NCBI RefSeq assembly: GCF_900605495.1
Contig: NZ_LR027600.1
Location: 186,001-250,000 of the forward strand
Origin: Bacilliculturomica massiliensis
GTDB taxonomy: Bacteria > Bacillota > Clostridia > Peptostreptococcales > Anaerovoracaceae
Length of the DNA stretch: 64,000 nt
Direction: 5' to 3'
Within the stretch, counting starts at the first letter, position 1. Every line of letters begins with the position of its first letter. Under the pieces are notes generated by a model. It was given only the letters and a program-made list of their open reading frames with translations, was not told the DNA's origin and did no database searches. The translations under genes and the position numbers were made by a program. This document shows, piece after piece, positions 33,195 through 42,445 of this stretch.

Positions 33195-34055
33195 TCAGGG
33201 TCTGCAAAAGGAACACGGAAGCCCGGAGAGACACTTGCCGCAGACCTCGCTGTCCGCGCCCAGGGTCACGCCAGGGTCGTGGATCTCCTGATTGGCCTCG
33301 CAGACCTTGGAGCAGAGAAAGCGGTCGAATCCCTCCGCAGTCAGGGCGCCGGAGGGACATCGGCCGATGCACAGACCGCAGGAAGGCTTGTGGTCCGCCG
33401 CCATGCTTCGTTTATACAGACAGCTCTCATCCCGCCGGATGGGATCCGCCGGCGCTTTCAGATCTGTGACAAGGCTGCTGTAGCGGCCGCAGCAGCCGGA
33501 GTCGGTGATGAGCATGTTGTTCATGCCGAAGGTGCCCAGTCCGGCAATACGGGCCACGTGGCGCTGTGACCAGCGGCTGGTGACGGTAGCGCTGTCCATG
33601 GAGGCAGCTTTTAAGGGCAGAGCGGCCCTGACGGGGGAACGGCCGGATTCGGAGACGGGCCTTCCCTGCTGATCCAGCTTTTCCAGTTCCTCCTTCAGAT
33701 AATCGTTGAGCTTTCCGAAAAGGATGTTCGTCTCGCGGTAGGCCATGGCCCACTCCGCGGATGCGGCGATGAGAGAGAGGCCGTTCACGGAGACGTTTCG
33801 GTCCTCCTCCAGATTGCTGCGGACGATCTCGTCCGGATAGGGAAGAAAATAAGAGACGACGATGGAAGCGTCTGAAAGAATGTCCCGGGGGAGGGCGTGT
33901 TCCGGGTGGACCACTCTGGACAGTTTCGGAAATTCCGGAGAATCGGCGGCGGCGAAGCCCACCAGCGGCGCTTTCCAACGCATAGGCGTGCCGCTGTTCT
34001 CATATTCTCTGATATAATCCGAGATCATATGGGTAATTTGTGTTTTCCAGTCCAT
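33195..34055 (-). CDS. Epoxyqueuosine reductase-like double [4Fe-4S] protein
   Basis: 286 residues. The N-terminal part resembles QueG-like proteins (LVGFAAADSPEFPKLSRVV, PRDILSDASIVVSYFLPYP, GTFGMNNMLITDSGCCGRYSSL). The C-terminus has two cluster-binding cysteine groups: CGLCIGRCPSGAL and a second one around CSKVCEANQ with CGKCLSGLPCSFC. True QueG reduces epoxyqueuosine in tRNA. This protein is shorter than typical QueG and lacks its C-terminal HEAT-like part, so it may be one of the reductase-like paralogues that are frequent in anaerobes. No ribosome binding site problem is seen (AAGGAGAG before the ATG). Confidence 0.7.
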   Translation of the reverse strand: MDWKTQITHMISDYIREYENSGTPMRWKAPLVGFAAADSPEFPKLSRVVHPEHALPRDILSDASIVVSYFLPYPDEIVRSNLEEDRNVSVNGLSLIAASAEWAMAYRETNILFGKLNDYLKEELEKLDQQGRPVSESGRSPVRAALPLKAASMDSATVTSRWSQRHVARIAGLGTFGMNNMLITDSGCCGRYSSLVTDLKAPADPIRRDESCLYKRSMAADHKPSCGLCIGRCPSGALTAEGFDRFLCSKVCEANQEIHDPGVTLGADSEVCGKCLSGLPCSFCRP

Positions 34056-34216
34056 GATTTACTCTCCTTCGTTTTCACAGGTCGTATATGCAGGCGGCCG
34101 GCGGGGCAGTCCGCAGAGGACCGCGGCTCTTGCCGGCGCATGGTGTGTGGTGCGGATCGTTTCGCGGGAAGCGCCGGGTCCGCAGGACTGCGGCGCGGCT
34201 GATCCGGATAGATTTA

Positions 34217-34532
34217 TTGTATCATAAACACTGAGCTCTGTCTTCGCCTTTGGCTCGCCAGTCGCGGGGTGTGAACATTGTACCATAAACATTAAGCTCT
34301 GCCTTCGCCTTCGGCTTGGCAATCGCTAAGTGTTCTGGGCACCTGTCTTACCGCCGCTCTGTCTTCGCCTTCGGCTCGCCAGTCGCGGGGTATGAACATT
34401 GTACCATAAACACTAAGCTCTGCCTTCGCCTTCGGCTTGGCAATCGCTAAGTGTTCTGGGCACCTGTCATACCGCCGCTCTGTCTTCGCCTTTGGCTCGC
34501 CAGTCGCGGGGTATGAACATTGTACCATAAAT
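34217..34532 (+). repeat. 121-bp tandem repeat cluster of a dispersed element
   Basis: ATTGTACCATAAA recurs at 34277, 34398 and 34519, an exact 121-base period. Each unit holds two related halves: AAGCTCTGCCTTCGCCTTC with GGCTTGGCAATCGC, then GCTCTGTCTTCGCC with GGCTCGCCAGTCGCGGGG and TATGAAC. Two full units and flanking partial ones are present. A related single copy lies at 17296-17365 in inverted orientation. On the minus strand the repeat translates to PATGEPKAKTEL-like peptides, which I consider non-coding. Confidence 0.9.
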
Positions 34533-34739
34533 AAAGTTCAGTTGGTATTGCACCATTTGATCGTCTTGGATATAATGAGTATGTTCAAGGCCCCGTTTTC
34601 AGGGAGGGGCGGGAGATAAAGCGTTCGGCTGCGGATTTCGGCATGTATGCGGCTTTTCGGAGGCCGCAGGGCAGGACGACGGGAAAAAGAAAGCGCAGAA
34701 GAGGAAAGCACGAAAAGAGATGGAGGCGGCGAGACAGAG

Positions 34740-35654
34740 ATGGAGGAAATACAGCCGGTAGCCGGCGGACGGAGAATCGGGATCATACAGATGGTGATCT
34801 GCGGAGTTTTTTGGAGTACCGGGGGGATCTTTATTAAGCTGATTCCCTGGAATCCTTTTGCCATTACGGGGATGCGCAGTCTGATCGCGGCTCTGGTGGT
34901 CCTGGCATATATTAAGATATATAAAATAAAATTCAGACTGAACAGACAGTCAGTCCTGAGCGGATTGTTTCTGGCAAGTGTCTTTTTATGTTTTGTCATC
35001 GCAAACAAGCTGACGACGGCGGCAAACGCCATCGTGCTCCAGTTCACGTCCCCCGTGTTCATACTGCTCCTGGGCGCGGTCTTTCTGAAGAAGAAGTGCA
35101 GAAAGGGAGATATCATCACGGTGGCGATCACGCTGGGAGGTATTTCTCTGTTTTTTCTGGATCAGCTGGCGCCGGGCAGCATCGTGGGAAATTGTTTCGG
35201 GATCATGGCGGGTCTCATGGTTGCGGCGGCCTATCTGGCCGTAGGAGAGGTGGATGAGGACACCCGCATGAGCGGCGTTTTTCTGGGCCAGGTCTTCGCG
35301 GCTGTCATCGGCCTGCCCTTCGTGTTTTTCACCGGCGCGGAGTTTACGCCGGTAACAGTGTCCTGCATACTGGCTCTGGGGATCGTTCAGCTGGGGATCC
35401 CTTACGTGCTTTTCGCTCTTTCCATGAAACACTGCACGCCTCTGGCCTGCAATCTCATCGGGGTGGTGGAGCCGCTGCTGAACCCGGTCTGGGTCTTTCT
35501 CTTCAACGGTGAGGCCCCGGGAATATTTGCGCTGACAGGCGCGGCGGTGGTGATCGCGGCGATCGTAGCCTGGTGCATCTGGAATGAAAAGGCTGCGCCG
35601 GCCGCACAGGGAGAGAGCCGGGAAGAGACGGGCATGGCAAACGCGGGAAAATAA
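34740..35654 (+). CDS. EamA/DMT-family transporter
   Basis: About 304 residues with ten hydrophobic helices in two EamA repeats. The first starts at GIIQMVICGVFWSTGGIFIKL, with ANAIVLQFTSPVFILLLGAVFL, and the second near SGVFLGQVFAAVIGLPFVFF, with CNLIGVVEPLLNPVWVFLF (Pro and Glu typical for the family). It probably exports metabolites or amino acids; the substrate is unknown. The start is uncertain: ATG 34740 has GGAGGCGGCGAGA upstream, and an earlier in-frame ATG at 34647 gives an implausible charged extension. Confidence 0.85.
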   Translation: MEEIQPVAGGRRIGIIQMVICGVFWSTGGIFIKLIPWNPFAITGMRSLIAALVVLAYIKIYKIKFRLNRQSVLSGLFLASVFLCFVIANKLTTAANAIVLQFTSPVFILLLGAVFLKKKCRKGDIITVAITLGGISLFFLDQLAPGSIVGNCFGIMAGLMVAAAYLAVGEVDEDTRMSGVFLGQVFAAVIGLPFVFFTGAEFTPVTVSCILALGIVQLGIPYVLFALSMKHCTPLACNLIGVVEPLLNPVWVFLFNGEAPGIFALTGAAVVIAAIVAWCIWNEKAAPAAQGESREETGMANAGK

Positions 35655-35775
35655 ACTTTTTCCTTGAACCAAAAGCCGTTCTGGTATAAAATAAATCAAT
35701 AACTCGGCACGGGGCCGCAGCTTTGTTTTGCGGCTCCGGGGGCCGGAGTGTAAAAAGGGGACAAACAGAGAGATT

Positions 35776-36564
35776 ATGGTTACTCGCAGAGAAATGGACA
35801 AATTTAAACGGCAATTGAAGCTGGCGGCGGGAATTCTGGTGGGATTGGTCGTCATTTTTTTAGCGGTGTGGGCGCTGAGACATTTTGTGTTCTCCGATCC
35901 TAAGGAGGGAGATCTCTCCGGGCAGGGAGGAGGCCAGAACGTAGCAGGAGCGCAGGATCCGGACGGTGAGGATGGCGGGGACGTGGACAAGCCTGTTCAG
36001 AACGAGGAATTCCTGCTGCTGGTAAATAAAACACATCCGCTGGATGAGAATTATAAACCTGATGATCTGACAGATATCAAGTATTACGCGGAAGACCGCG
36101 ACGCCGCGGCGCGCTTTATGCGCAAGGAGCCCACGGAGCAGTTCCACAAGCTGGTGGAGGCGGCCAAGGAAGAGGGCTATACCATCGTAACCACCACGGC
36201 TTACCGCTCTTACGGTTTTCAGAAAGTCCTGTGGGATAATTACGTGAAGAAACACGGAGAGGCGGAGGCCAATACATTCAGCGCGAGGCCGGGGCAGAGC
36301 GAACACCAGACCGGGCTGTGCACAGACGTATCGTCGCCCAGCGTGAATTACCAGCTCACCACCGACTACGCCGACACGGCGGAGGGAAAGTGGCTGGCGG
36401 AACACGCCCACGAATACGGGTTTATCATCCGTTTTCCTCTGGGCAAGGAGGACATAACCGGTTATCAGTTCGAGCCGTGGCATATCCGCTATGTGGGTCA
36501 GCCTGCGGCCGACGAAATATATGAGAAGGGTCTTACCCTGGAAGAATATCTGGGCGAAGTATAG
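35776..36564 (+). CDS. D-alanyl-D-alanine carboxypeptidase, VanY type
   Basis: About 262 residues. An N-terminal membrane anchor (LAAGILVGLVVIFLAVWAL, residues about 17-35) is followed by a Gly/Asp-rich linker and an M15B peptidase domain. Zinc ligands can be read in SEHQTGLCTD (His and Asp of the SxHxxGxxxD motif, with Cys-Thr in place of the usual small residues) and in EPWHIRYVG. TTTAYRSYGFQKVLWDNYV is also typical. It trims the terminal D-Ala of peptidoglycan stem peptides. No van regulatory or ligase genes lie nearby, so this is a housekeeping wall enzyme rather than a resistance gene. A second possible start is the ATG at 35794. Confidence 0.88.
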   Translation: MVTRREMDKFKRQLKLAAGILVGLVVIFLAVWALRHFVFSDPKEGDLSGQGGGQNVAGAQDPDGEDGGDVDKPVQNEEFLLLVNKTHPLDENYKPDDLTDIKYYAEDRDAAARFMRKEPTEQFHKLVEAAKEEGYTIVTTTAYRSYGFQKVLWDNYVKKHGEAEANTFSARPGQSEHQTGLCTDVSSPSVNYQLTTDYADTAEGKWLAEHAHEYGFIIRFPLGKEDITGYQFEPWHIRYVGQPAADEIYEKGLTLEEYLGEV

Positions 36565-36621
36565 GAGTCGCCGGATCACACATTTATCGGAGAGAAAGAA
36601 AAAGAATGGAGGAGAAAAAAT

Positions 36622-38130
36622 ATGGCTTATTTTTTCAGTGAACCGTCCCGCACATTCAGCGAATATTTGCTGGTTCCGGGCTATTCGGACCGCAGCTGCC
36701 GTCCGGAGAACGTGAGCTTGAAGACACCTGTGACCAAGTTTCGGAAAGGAGAGGAGCCGGCCATCACTATGAATATACCGCTGGTATCGGCGATCATGCA
36801 GTCGGTCTCCGGCGAAAACATGGCCATCGCTCTGGCGAAGGAAGGCGGAATTTCGTTCATCTACGGTTCACAATCCATCGAGAGCGAGGCCGCCATGGTG
36901 GGCCGCGTCAAGAGCCACAAGGCCGGATTCGTCAAGAGCGACTCCAACATACGCCCTGATCAGACGCTGGCGGATATTCTGGAGCTGAAAAAGAAGAGCG
37001 GCCATTCCACCATCGCTGTCACAGATGACGGCACGGCGGAGGGCAAGGTGGTAGGTCTGGTCACCAGCAGGGATTACCGTATTTCGAGAATGGATCCGGA
37101 TACCAAGGTCAGCGAATTCATGACGCCGCTTTCCAGTCTCATCTATGCAGAAGAGGGCGTGACGCTGTCCGAGGCCAACGACATGCTGTGGGACCACAAG
37201 CTGAACGCGCTGCCCGTCATCGACAAAAACGGAAGACTGACGCACTTCGTATTCCGCAAAGACTATGATTCGCACAAGGCAAATCCGCTGGAGCTGCTGG
37301 ACAGAGACAAGCGCTACGTGGTAGGCGCAGGCATCAATACGAGAGACTTTGAAGAGCGGGTGCCCGCCCTCATCGAGGCGGGAGCGGACGTGCTCTGCAT
37401 CGACTCTTCCGAAGGATTTTCCGAGTGGCAGAAGCTGACGATCGACTGGATCCGCAGCAAATATGGAGATTCCGTAAAAGTAGGCGCAGGAAATGTGGTG
37501 GACAAAGAGGGTTTCCTGTTTCTGGCTGAAGCGGGAGCGGATTTCGTTAAAGTAGGGATCGGCGGCGGTTCCATCTGCATTACACGGGAGCAGAAAGGGA
37601 TCGGACGCGGACAGGCCACGGCGGTCATCGAGGTGGCGGCGGCCAGGGACGAGTATTTCGAGAAAACAGGCGTGTACATCCCCATCTGTTCTGACGGCGG
37701 CATCGTACACGATTATCACATGACGCTGGCTCTGGCCATGGGAGCGGATTTCCTCATGCTGGGCAGGTATTTTTCCCGCTTCGATGAAAGCCCTACGGCC
37801 AAGCTGAATATCAACGGCACTTATGTGAAAGAATATTGGGGCGAGGGCTCCAACCGGGCAAGAAACTGGCAGCGCTACGATCTGGGCGGGGACGGCAAAC
37901 TCTCCTTCGAGGAGGGAGTGGATTCCTACGTGCCTTACGCCGGAGCGCTGAAGGACAACGTGAATCAATCGCTGTCCAAGGTGCGTTCCACCATGTGCAA
38001 CTGCGGCGCCGTTTCGATACCCGATCTTCAGAAAAACGCCAAGATCACACTGGTATCCGCTACGAGTATCGTGGAAGGCGGAGCTCACGACGTAATTTTG
38101 AAGGATACGAACAACAATCAGGTGCGGTAA
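36622..38130 (+). CDS. guaB: Inosine-5'-monophosphate dehydrogenase
   Basis: 502 residues. It oxidises IMP to XMP with NAD, the first step to GMP. The barrel is interrupted by a CBS-domain pair (residues about 100-215, with [11 protein letters not shown] and [15 protein letters not shown]). The catalytic loop is [17 protein letters not shown], with the active Cys. [20 protein letters not shown] and the flap with [12 protein letters not shown] follow. AGGAG precedes the ATG. It lies upstream of guaA, with a hairpin between them. Confidence 0.94.
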   Translation: MAYFFSEPSRTFSEYLLVPGYSDRSCRPENVSLKTPVTKFRKGEEPAITMNIPLVSAIMQSVSGENMAIALAKEGGISFIYGSQSIESEAAMVGRVKSHKAGFVKSDSNIRPDQTLADILELKKKSGHSTIAVTDDGTAEGKVVGLVTSRDYRISRMDPDTKVSEFMTPLSSLIYAEEGVTLSEANDMLWDHKLNALPVIDKNGRLTHFVFRKDYDSHKANPLELLDRDKRYVVGAGINTRDFEERVPALIEAGADVLCIDSSEGFSEWQKLTIDWIRSKYGDSVKVGAGNVVDKEGFLFLAEAGADFVKVGIGGGSICITREQKGIGRGQATAVIEVAAARDEYFEKTGVYIPICSDGGIVHDYHMTLALAMGADFLMLGRYFSRFDESPTAKLNINGTYVKEYWGEGSNRARNWQRYDLGGDGKLSFEEGVDSYVPYAGALKDNVNQSLSKVRSTMCNCGAVSIPDLQKNAKITLVSATSIVEGGAHDVILKDTNNNQVR

Positions 38131-38147
38131 CTGCATTGAAATGAAAG

Positions 38148-38182
38148 AAAAATTCCCGGGACCTTCGTTCCGCGGAATTTTT
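38148..38182 (+). terminator. Hairpin with T-run between guaB and guaA
   Basis: AAAAATTCC and GGAATTTTT form the outer stem, with an inner CGGGA/TTCCG stem closing a CCTTCG loop. It resembles a terminator or attenuator separating the two genes. Confidence 0.7.
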
Positions 38183-38278
38183 CAATTACAGGGGCAGCGC
38201 CCTGGGGAGCAGAGCTGGAAACGCCGCTGCAGACAGGACGGCGGGCGGAGAAACAGAACAGAGAGAATGGAGGCAAGG

Positions 38279-39847
38279 ATGGAATATCAGGGTATATTAG
38301 TGGTGGATTTCGGAGGTCAGTACAATCAGCTGATCGCCCGGAGGGTGCGGGAAGCTCACGTTTACTGTGAGATCGTATCCTATACGAAATGCATGGAACG
38401 GGTGAAGGAATCCGAACCGGCGGGCATTATCTTTACGGGGGGACCCAACAGCGTGTATCTGGAAAACGCGCCTCAGCTGCCCAAGGAGCTGTTTGAGATG
38501 GGGATCCCCATTTTGGGCATCTGTTACGGAGCGCAGCTTATGGCTCACGTACTGGGGGGGAAAGTTGTGAGCCCGGACTATAAGGAATACGGCAGGGTCA
38601 AGCTCATGAAGGGTTCGAAGACCGATACGCTGTCCGGACACGAAAGTCTGCTCTTCGACGGCATCGCCTCCGAATCACTGTGCTGGATGAGCCACACGGA
38701 TTATATCCAGGAGGTGCCTGCGGGATTTTATGTGTCCACTCACACAGAGAACTGCCCCACCGCCTCAATGGAAGATCCGGAGCGTAAGCTGTACGCAGTC
38801 CAGTTCCATCCGGAGGTACACCATACGCCCTTCGGTCAGACCCTTCTGCAGAACTTTTTGTACAAGGTCTGCCAGTGCGGGCAGAACTGGAAAATGTCTG
38901 ACTTTGCGCAGCGCAAGGTGGAAGAGATCAAAGCCATCGTGGGGGATAAAAAGGTCCTGTGCGCTCTGTCCGGCGGCGTGGATTCCTCCGTGGCCGCCGT
39001 GCTCACACACCGTGCCATCGGGGACAATCTGACCTGCATCTTTGTGGACCACGGTCTGCTGCGCAAAGACGAGGGCGACCAGGTCATGGAAGTCTACGGC
39101 AGACAGTTTAATATGAAGATCAGGCGCGTCAACGCCCAGGATCGTTTCCTCGGCAGGCTGGCGGGCGTGTCCGAGCCGGAGGAGAAGCGCAAGATCATCG
39201 GCGCGGAATTCATCCGCGTGTTCGACGAGGAATCTGCAAAGCTCTATGAGCAGGAGGGCGGTTTTGATTTTCTGCTCCAGGGGACCATCTATCCCGACGT
39301 GGTGGAGAGCGGCAGCGGCGAGGCCGCGGTCATCAAGAGCCATCACAACGTGGGCGGGCTGCCTGAAGACATGAAAATGCAGCTGCTGGAGCCCCTGCGC
39401 CTGCTGTTTAAGGACGAGGTGCGAGCCGTTGGCGAGGAACTGGGTATCGCCCACGAGCTGGTGTGGCGGCAGCCGTTCCCCGGTCCCGGACTGGCTATCC
39501 GCTGTCTGGGCGAGGTGACGGAGGAAAAGCTCTCCATCATCCGCGAATCCGACTGGATCCTCCGTGAAGAGATCGCCAAAGCCGGACTGCAGGAATCCAT
39601 CTGGCAGTATTTTACCGTCCTGCCCAACATCCGCAGCGTGGGCGTCATGGGAGATTTCCGGACCTACGATTACACCGTGGGCATCCGCGCCGTCACCAGC
39701 GTGGACGGCATGACCTCCGACTGGGCCCGCATTCCCTACGATGTGCTGGAGGTGATCTCCAACCGCATCGTCAACGAGGTGAAGGGGGTCAACCGCATCG
39801 TGTACGACATTACATCGAAGCCGCCTTCAACTATTGAGTGGGAATGA
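38279..39847 (+). CDS. guaA: GMP synthase (glutamine-hydrolysing)
   Basis: 522 residues. The N-terminal class I glutamine amidotransferase has the nucleophile in [11 protein letters not shown] (near residue 79) and FHPEVHHT. The ATP pyrophosphatase domain has [13 protein letters not shown] (near residue 227). The dimerisation domain ends PPSTIEWE. It converts XMP to GMP. ATG 38279 follows GGAGGCAAGG; upstream in-frame codons overlap the hairpin after guaB. Its last 12 bases, stop included, are the attachment site of the island that follows. Confidence 0.95.
   Translation: MEYQGILVVDFGGQYNQLIARRVREAHVYCEIVSYTKCMERVKESEPAGIIFTGGPNSVYLENAPQLPKELFEMGIPILGICYGAQLMAHVLGGKVVSPDYKEYGRVKLMKGSKTDTLSGHESLLFDGIASESLCWMSHTDYIQEVPAGFYVSTHTENCPTASMEDPERKLYAVQFHPEVHHTPFGQTLLQNFLYKVCQCGQNWKMSDFAQRKVEEIKAIVGDKKVLCALSGGVDSSVAAVLTHRAIGDNLTCIFVDHGLLRKDEGDQVMEVYGRQFNMKIRRVNAQDRFLGRLAGVSEPEEKRKIIGAEFIRVFDEESAKLYEQEGGFDFLLQGTIYPDVVESGSGEAAVIKSHHNVGGLPEDMKMQLLEPLRLLFKDEVRAVGEELGIAHELVWRQPFPGPGLAIRCLGEVTEEKLSIIRESDWILREEIAKAGLQESIWQYFTVLPNIRSVGVMGDFRTYDYTVGIRAVTSVDGMTSDWARIPYDVLEVISNRIVNEVKGVNRIVYDITSKPPSTIEWE
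39836..39847 (+). other. Left attachment site (attL) of the island, in the guaA stop region
   Basis: GAGTGGGAATGA, the end of guaA, recurs as GAGTGGGAATAA at 54735-54746 and as GAGTGTGAATAG at 56887-56898. The 3' end of guaA is a well-known integration site for tyrosine-recombinase elements. Confidence 0.75.
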
Positions 39848-39907
39848 TCTCAGAGGTCTGAAAAAGCCCGGAATGACTGGGTTTTCTAAGGCTTGATGCC
39901 CTCCGTG

Positions 39908-39925
39908 GCAACGAATTGGCAACAT
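39908..39925 (+). repeat. Paired TGGCAAC repeats near the left end (putative integrase arm sites)
   Basis: TGGCAAC-GAAT-TGGCAAC, an 11-base period. The same pair with the same 4-base gap occurs near the right end at 54616-54633. Confidence 0.65.
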
Positions 39926-39942
39926 TTTTTCATTATTCATAA

Positions 39943-39988
39943 AAAGAGAGCTAACTGATTTTGATTAGTCAGTTAGCTCTCTTTTTCT
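39943..39988. terminator. Strong bidirectional terminator at the left end of the island
   Basis: AAAAAGAGAGCTAACTGA pairs perfectly over 18 bases with TCAGTTAGCTCTCTTTTT. It insulates guaA from the convergent repressor gene. Confidence 0.9.
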
Positions 39989-40044
39989 TTTTATTATTGT
40001 CCTGTGCAACAAACGGCCTCTCCCGTGGCCTACAAGTGGGAGGG

Positions 40045-40533
40045 TCAAACGAGATCCTGGGGCGGCATCTTCACATAGTTCTGGGTCTTGTCAAACTCCG
40101 GATAGTGGTAGCGCCATTTGTCGTAATCCTCTTTAGAGATTTCACCCGCTTCCAGCATGGCAGCGGCCTGCTGCCAAGAACAGAGCATTTCGTGCAGCCG
40201 GGCGGCGTCCTTGTTCTTGCGAACATCGACCTTCAAGCAGACTTCTCCATCCAGCTCACTGATCTTGAGCCCGTAGTTATCCTCCAGGGTAAACAGAGTG
40301 TGCATCAGCCCCACATAGGAGTCTATGTCCGGAACAGAGAGTGCATGAGGTGAGACATCCAGCACCTCAGACAGAGCCGCTGTCAGGTCTGCCTTTGGGG
40401 TTCTTGATCCTGTTTCGTACTGTGCAAGGCGTACATCAGCAGACTTCTCCGGGAAGCCCAGTGACATGCCAAGATATTTCTGTGTCATCCCCCGCAGGAG
40501 ACGGAAAAAGTGAATTCGTTCACCAATCGCCAT
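40045..40533 (-). CDS. XRE-family transcriptional regulator
   Basis: 162 residues. An N-terminal helix-turn-helix (residues about 4-60; LGFPEKSADVRLAQYETGSRTPKADLTAALSEVL split over two helices) is followed by a C-terminal part with no known domain. It is divergent from the excisionase-integrase genes and is the likely repressor of the element. Operator-like GCTTAG motifs fill the divergent promoter region. It stops next to the strong terminator at the island edge. Confidence 0.82.
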   Translation of the reverse strand: MAIGERIHFFRLLRGMTQKYLGMSLGFPEKSADVRLAQYETGSRTPKADLTAALSEVLDVSPHALSVPDIDSYVGLMHTLFTLEDNYGLKISELDGEVCLKVDVRKNKDAARLHEMLCSWQQAAAMLEAGEISKEDYDKWRYHYPEFDKTQNYVKMPPQDLV

Positions 40534-40641
40534 ATTATCAACTCCAATCGTTGGTTGTCTTTATAAAAAGCGTAGCAGAAATGCTTAGGAAAGTCAAGAG
40601 AATACTAAACAATTTTATTTAATTTATTTTGTGTACTCCGA

Positions 40642-40670
40642 TTGACACAAGCTATTATGCTTAGTATAAT
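40642..40670 (+). promoter_or_regulatory. Consensus promoter for the xis-int genes
   Basis: TTGACA (40642-40647), 17 bases, TATAAT (40665-40670). A GCTTAG motif lies inside the spacer, immediately before the -10. Confidence 0.85.
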
Positions 40671-40675
40671 GACAA

Positions 40676-40696
40676 TAAGCAAAGCATATTTGCTTA
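40676..40696 (+). promoter_or_regulatory. Putative repressor operator
   Basis: TAAGCAAA-GCATA-TTTGCTTA, a perfect 8-base inverted repeat just after the -10 box. Half-sites (GCTTAG) recur in the spacer and near 40580, which suggests cooperative binding by the divergent XRE regulator. Confidence 0.65.
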
Positions 40697-40837
40697 GCTA
40701 TGATGCCCGAAGAAAATTTCTTCAAAATTCTTGGGTGCAAAATCTGAAAAAAGTGGCAGTAGAGAGTAAGGAGGTCTTTATGAAAATCAAAATTAGCAGG
40801 CAGAAACGATCAACGAGGAAAGGAAGGTATTTTATTT

Positions 40838-41035
40838 ATGCAGAAACAGAGTTTTATGCGAGCAGACGAAGTTGCTCAGGAATTGGGTATCTCCAAATCC
40901 CACGCCTACAAGGTAATCCATGGGCTTAATGAAGAATTACAGGAGAAAGGGTATCTGACCATCTCCGGCCGTGTCAATCGAGAATTCTTCAGGGAGAAGT
41001 ATTGCTATACCAAAACAGCAAAGGAGGAGTCATAA
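40838..41035 (+). CDS. Excisionase-like small helix-turn-helix protein
   Basis: 65 residues with a winged-helix/MerR-like reading head: MRADEVAQELGISKSHAYKVIHGLNEEL, then a short wing (GYLTISGRVNREFFREKYC). The size and place directly before the integrase (stop and start overlap in TAATG) fit an Xis directionality factor. AAAGGAAGG lies upstream. A 49-codon frame from ATG 40780 with a very good AAGGAGG overlaps its start out of frame; it might be a coupling leader peptide. Confidence 0.72.
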   Translation: MQKQSFMRADEVAQELGISKSHAYKVIHGLNEELQEKGYLTISGRVNREFFREKYCYTKTAKEES

Positions 41036-42107
41036 TGGCAGTTTACAAGGAAGAAAAAACCGGCACCTGGCGGACAGTTTATCGCTATACCGATTGGAAT
41101 GGTGAGCGGAAACAGACCCAAAAGAGGGCTTCAAGACCAAGCGAGAGGCGCAGGCCTGGGAGCGTGAACAGGTTCATAAAACCAGCGCTGATCTGGATAT
41201 GAACTTCAAAAGCTTTGTGGAACTTTACACAGCGGATATGAAGACCCGGCTCAAGGAAAACACTTGGGCCACAAAGGAGCATATTATCCGCACAAAGCTG
41301 CTCCCCTACTTCGGCAAGCTGAAGATGTGCAATATCACCGCCCAACAGATCATCACCTGGCAGAACGAGATGCTGAACCACAAGGATGAAAAGGGGCAAT
41401 CCTATTCACCTGTGTACCTTAAGACGGTTCACAATCAGCTCAGCGCCATCTTCAACCACGCAGTGCGATATTACAATCTCCGGGATAACCCTTGCAAAAA
41501 GGCTGGCAGTATGGGGAAAAAGAAAAACCGAGAGATGATGTTCTGGACCAAGGAGCAGTACTTGAAATTTGCGGAGGTGATGATGGACAAGCCGCTGTCC
41601 TTCTATGCCTTTGAGATGCTCTACTGGTGTGGCATCCGGGAGGGGGAACTGCTGGCTCTGACCCCGGCAGATTTTGACTTTGAGAAGCGCACTGTCACTA
41701 TCAACAAATCCTATCAGCGGCTAAACGGGCAGGATTTGATTACCACTCCAAAAACCGAAAAGAGTAATCGGGTTATCACCATACCGCAGTTTCTGGCCGA
41801 AGAAATCCAGGATTACCTCAAAATGCTCTACGGCATTGGAGCGAATGACCGAATGTTCACCGTCACCAAGAGTTATCTCCACCGGGAAATGGATCGTGGC
41901 TCCAAAGAGGCCGGAGTCCCGCGCATCAGAATCCATGATATTCGTCACAGCGCAGTTTCGCTTCTCATCGACATGGGGTTCTCTGTCACAGCCATCGCAG
42001 ACCGGGTGGGCCATGAAAGTATCGACATCACCTACAATTATACACACCTGTTTCCGGCCAAACAAACGGAAATGGCAGATAAATTGAATATGGAAAGGGG
42101 CAATTAA
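41035..42107 (+). pseudogene. Tyrosine recombinase (integrase) with a one-base frameshift
   Basis: Full length would be about 358 residues. The first part (MAVYKEEKTGTWRTVYRYTD) begins at ATG 41035 behind AAGGAGGAG. At 41126-41128 a run of three G replaces the four needed to continue into the frame that reads GFKTKREAQAWEREQ and then DLDMNFKSFVELYTADM. From about 41129 the rest is intact: the SAM-like core-binding domain (about 41200-41500) and the catalytic domain with the Arg of CGIREGEL, the Lys region, HDIRHS (His and Arg), GHES and the tyrosine of YNYTHLF. It could be inactive, restored by slippage at the G-run, or a sequence error; an internal ATG at 41199 would give a 302-residue protein without the arm-binding domain. 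Confidence 0.85.
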
Positions 42108-42109
42108 GA

Positions 42110-42445
42110 ATGTCAGCAAAGAATTTGGATAAGCACAGCCGTTGGAGGAACAAGACTGTGGCCTTTCGGGTCTCCCCGGAGGAGGATGCCCAGATTGAAA
42201 CAGCAGTCAAGCTCACAGGACTGACCAAACAGGATTATATCATCCGTCGGCTGCTCTGTCGGGATGTGGTGGTGCAGGGCAATCCAAGAGTCTATAAGGC
42301 ACTGCGAGATCAGCTGGCTGCTGTGCTGAACGAGCTGCACCGTATTGAAGCCGGGCAAGGCGTAAATGAGGAACTGTTGGACACCATTCAGATGATCACA
42401 AACATTATGAAAGGAATGCAGGAGGATATTGCCTATGATCGATGA
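42110..42445 (+). CDS. MobC-like mobilisation (relaxosome) protein
   Basis: 111 residues. The basic start and the FRVSPEEDAQIETAVKLTGLTKQDYIIRRLLC segment resemble ribbon-helix-helix proteins that help a relaxase bind oriT. No relaxase gene is found downstream, so either it acts with a relaxase from another element or mobilisation was lost. It starts 3 bases after the integrase stop and overlaps the next gene. Confidence 0.7.
   Translation: MSAKNLDKHSRWRNKTVAFRVSPEEDAQIETAVKLTGLTKQDYIIRRLLCRDVVVQGNPRVYKALRDQLAAVLNELHRIEAGQGVNEELLDTIQMITNIMKGMQEDIAYDR

Noticed and set aside
34292-34528. 78-codon minus-strand frame in the repeat cluster
   Set aside because: It only translates the tandem repeat; no ribosome binding site.
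34217-34532. CRISPR array
   Set aside because: The period is 121 bases with no unique spacers and no cas genes in the window.
35776-36564. Vancomycin resistance VanY
   Set aside because: The protein is a VanY-type peptidase, but no vanR/S, ligase or vanX-like genes are nearby, so a wall-maintenance role is more likely.
36868-38136. 422-codon minus-strand frame opposite guaB
   Set aside because: Antisense shadow of a clear IMP dehydrogenase.
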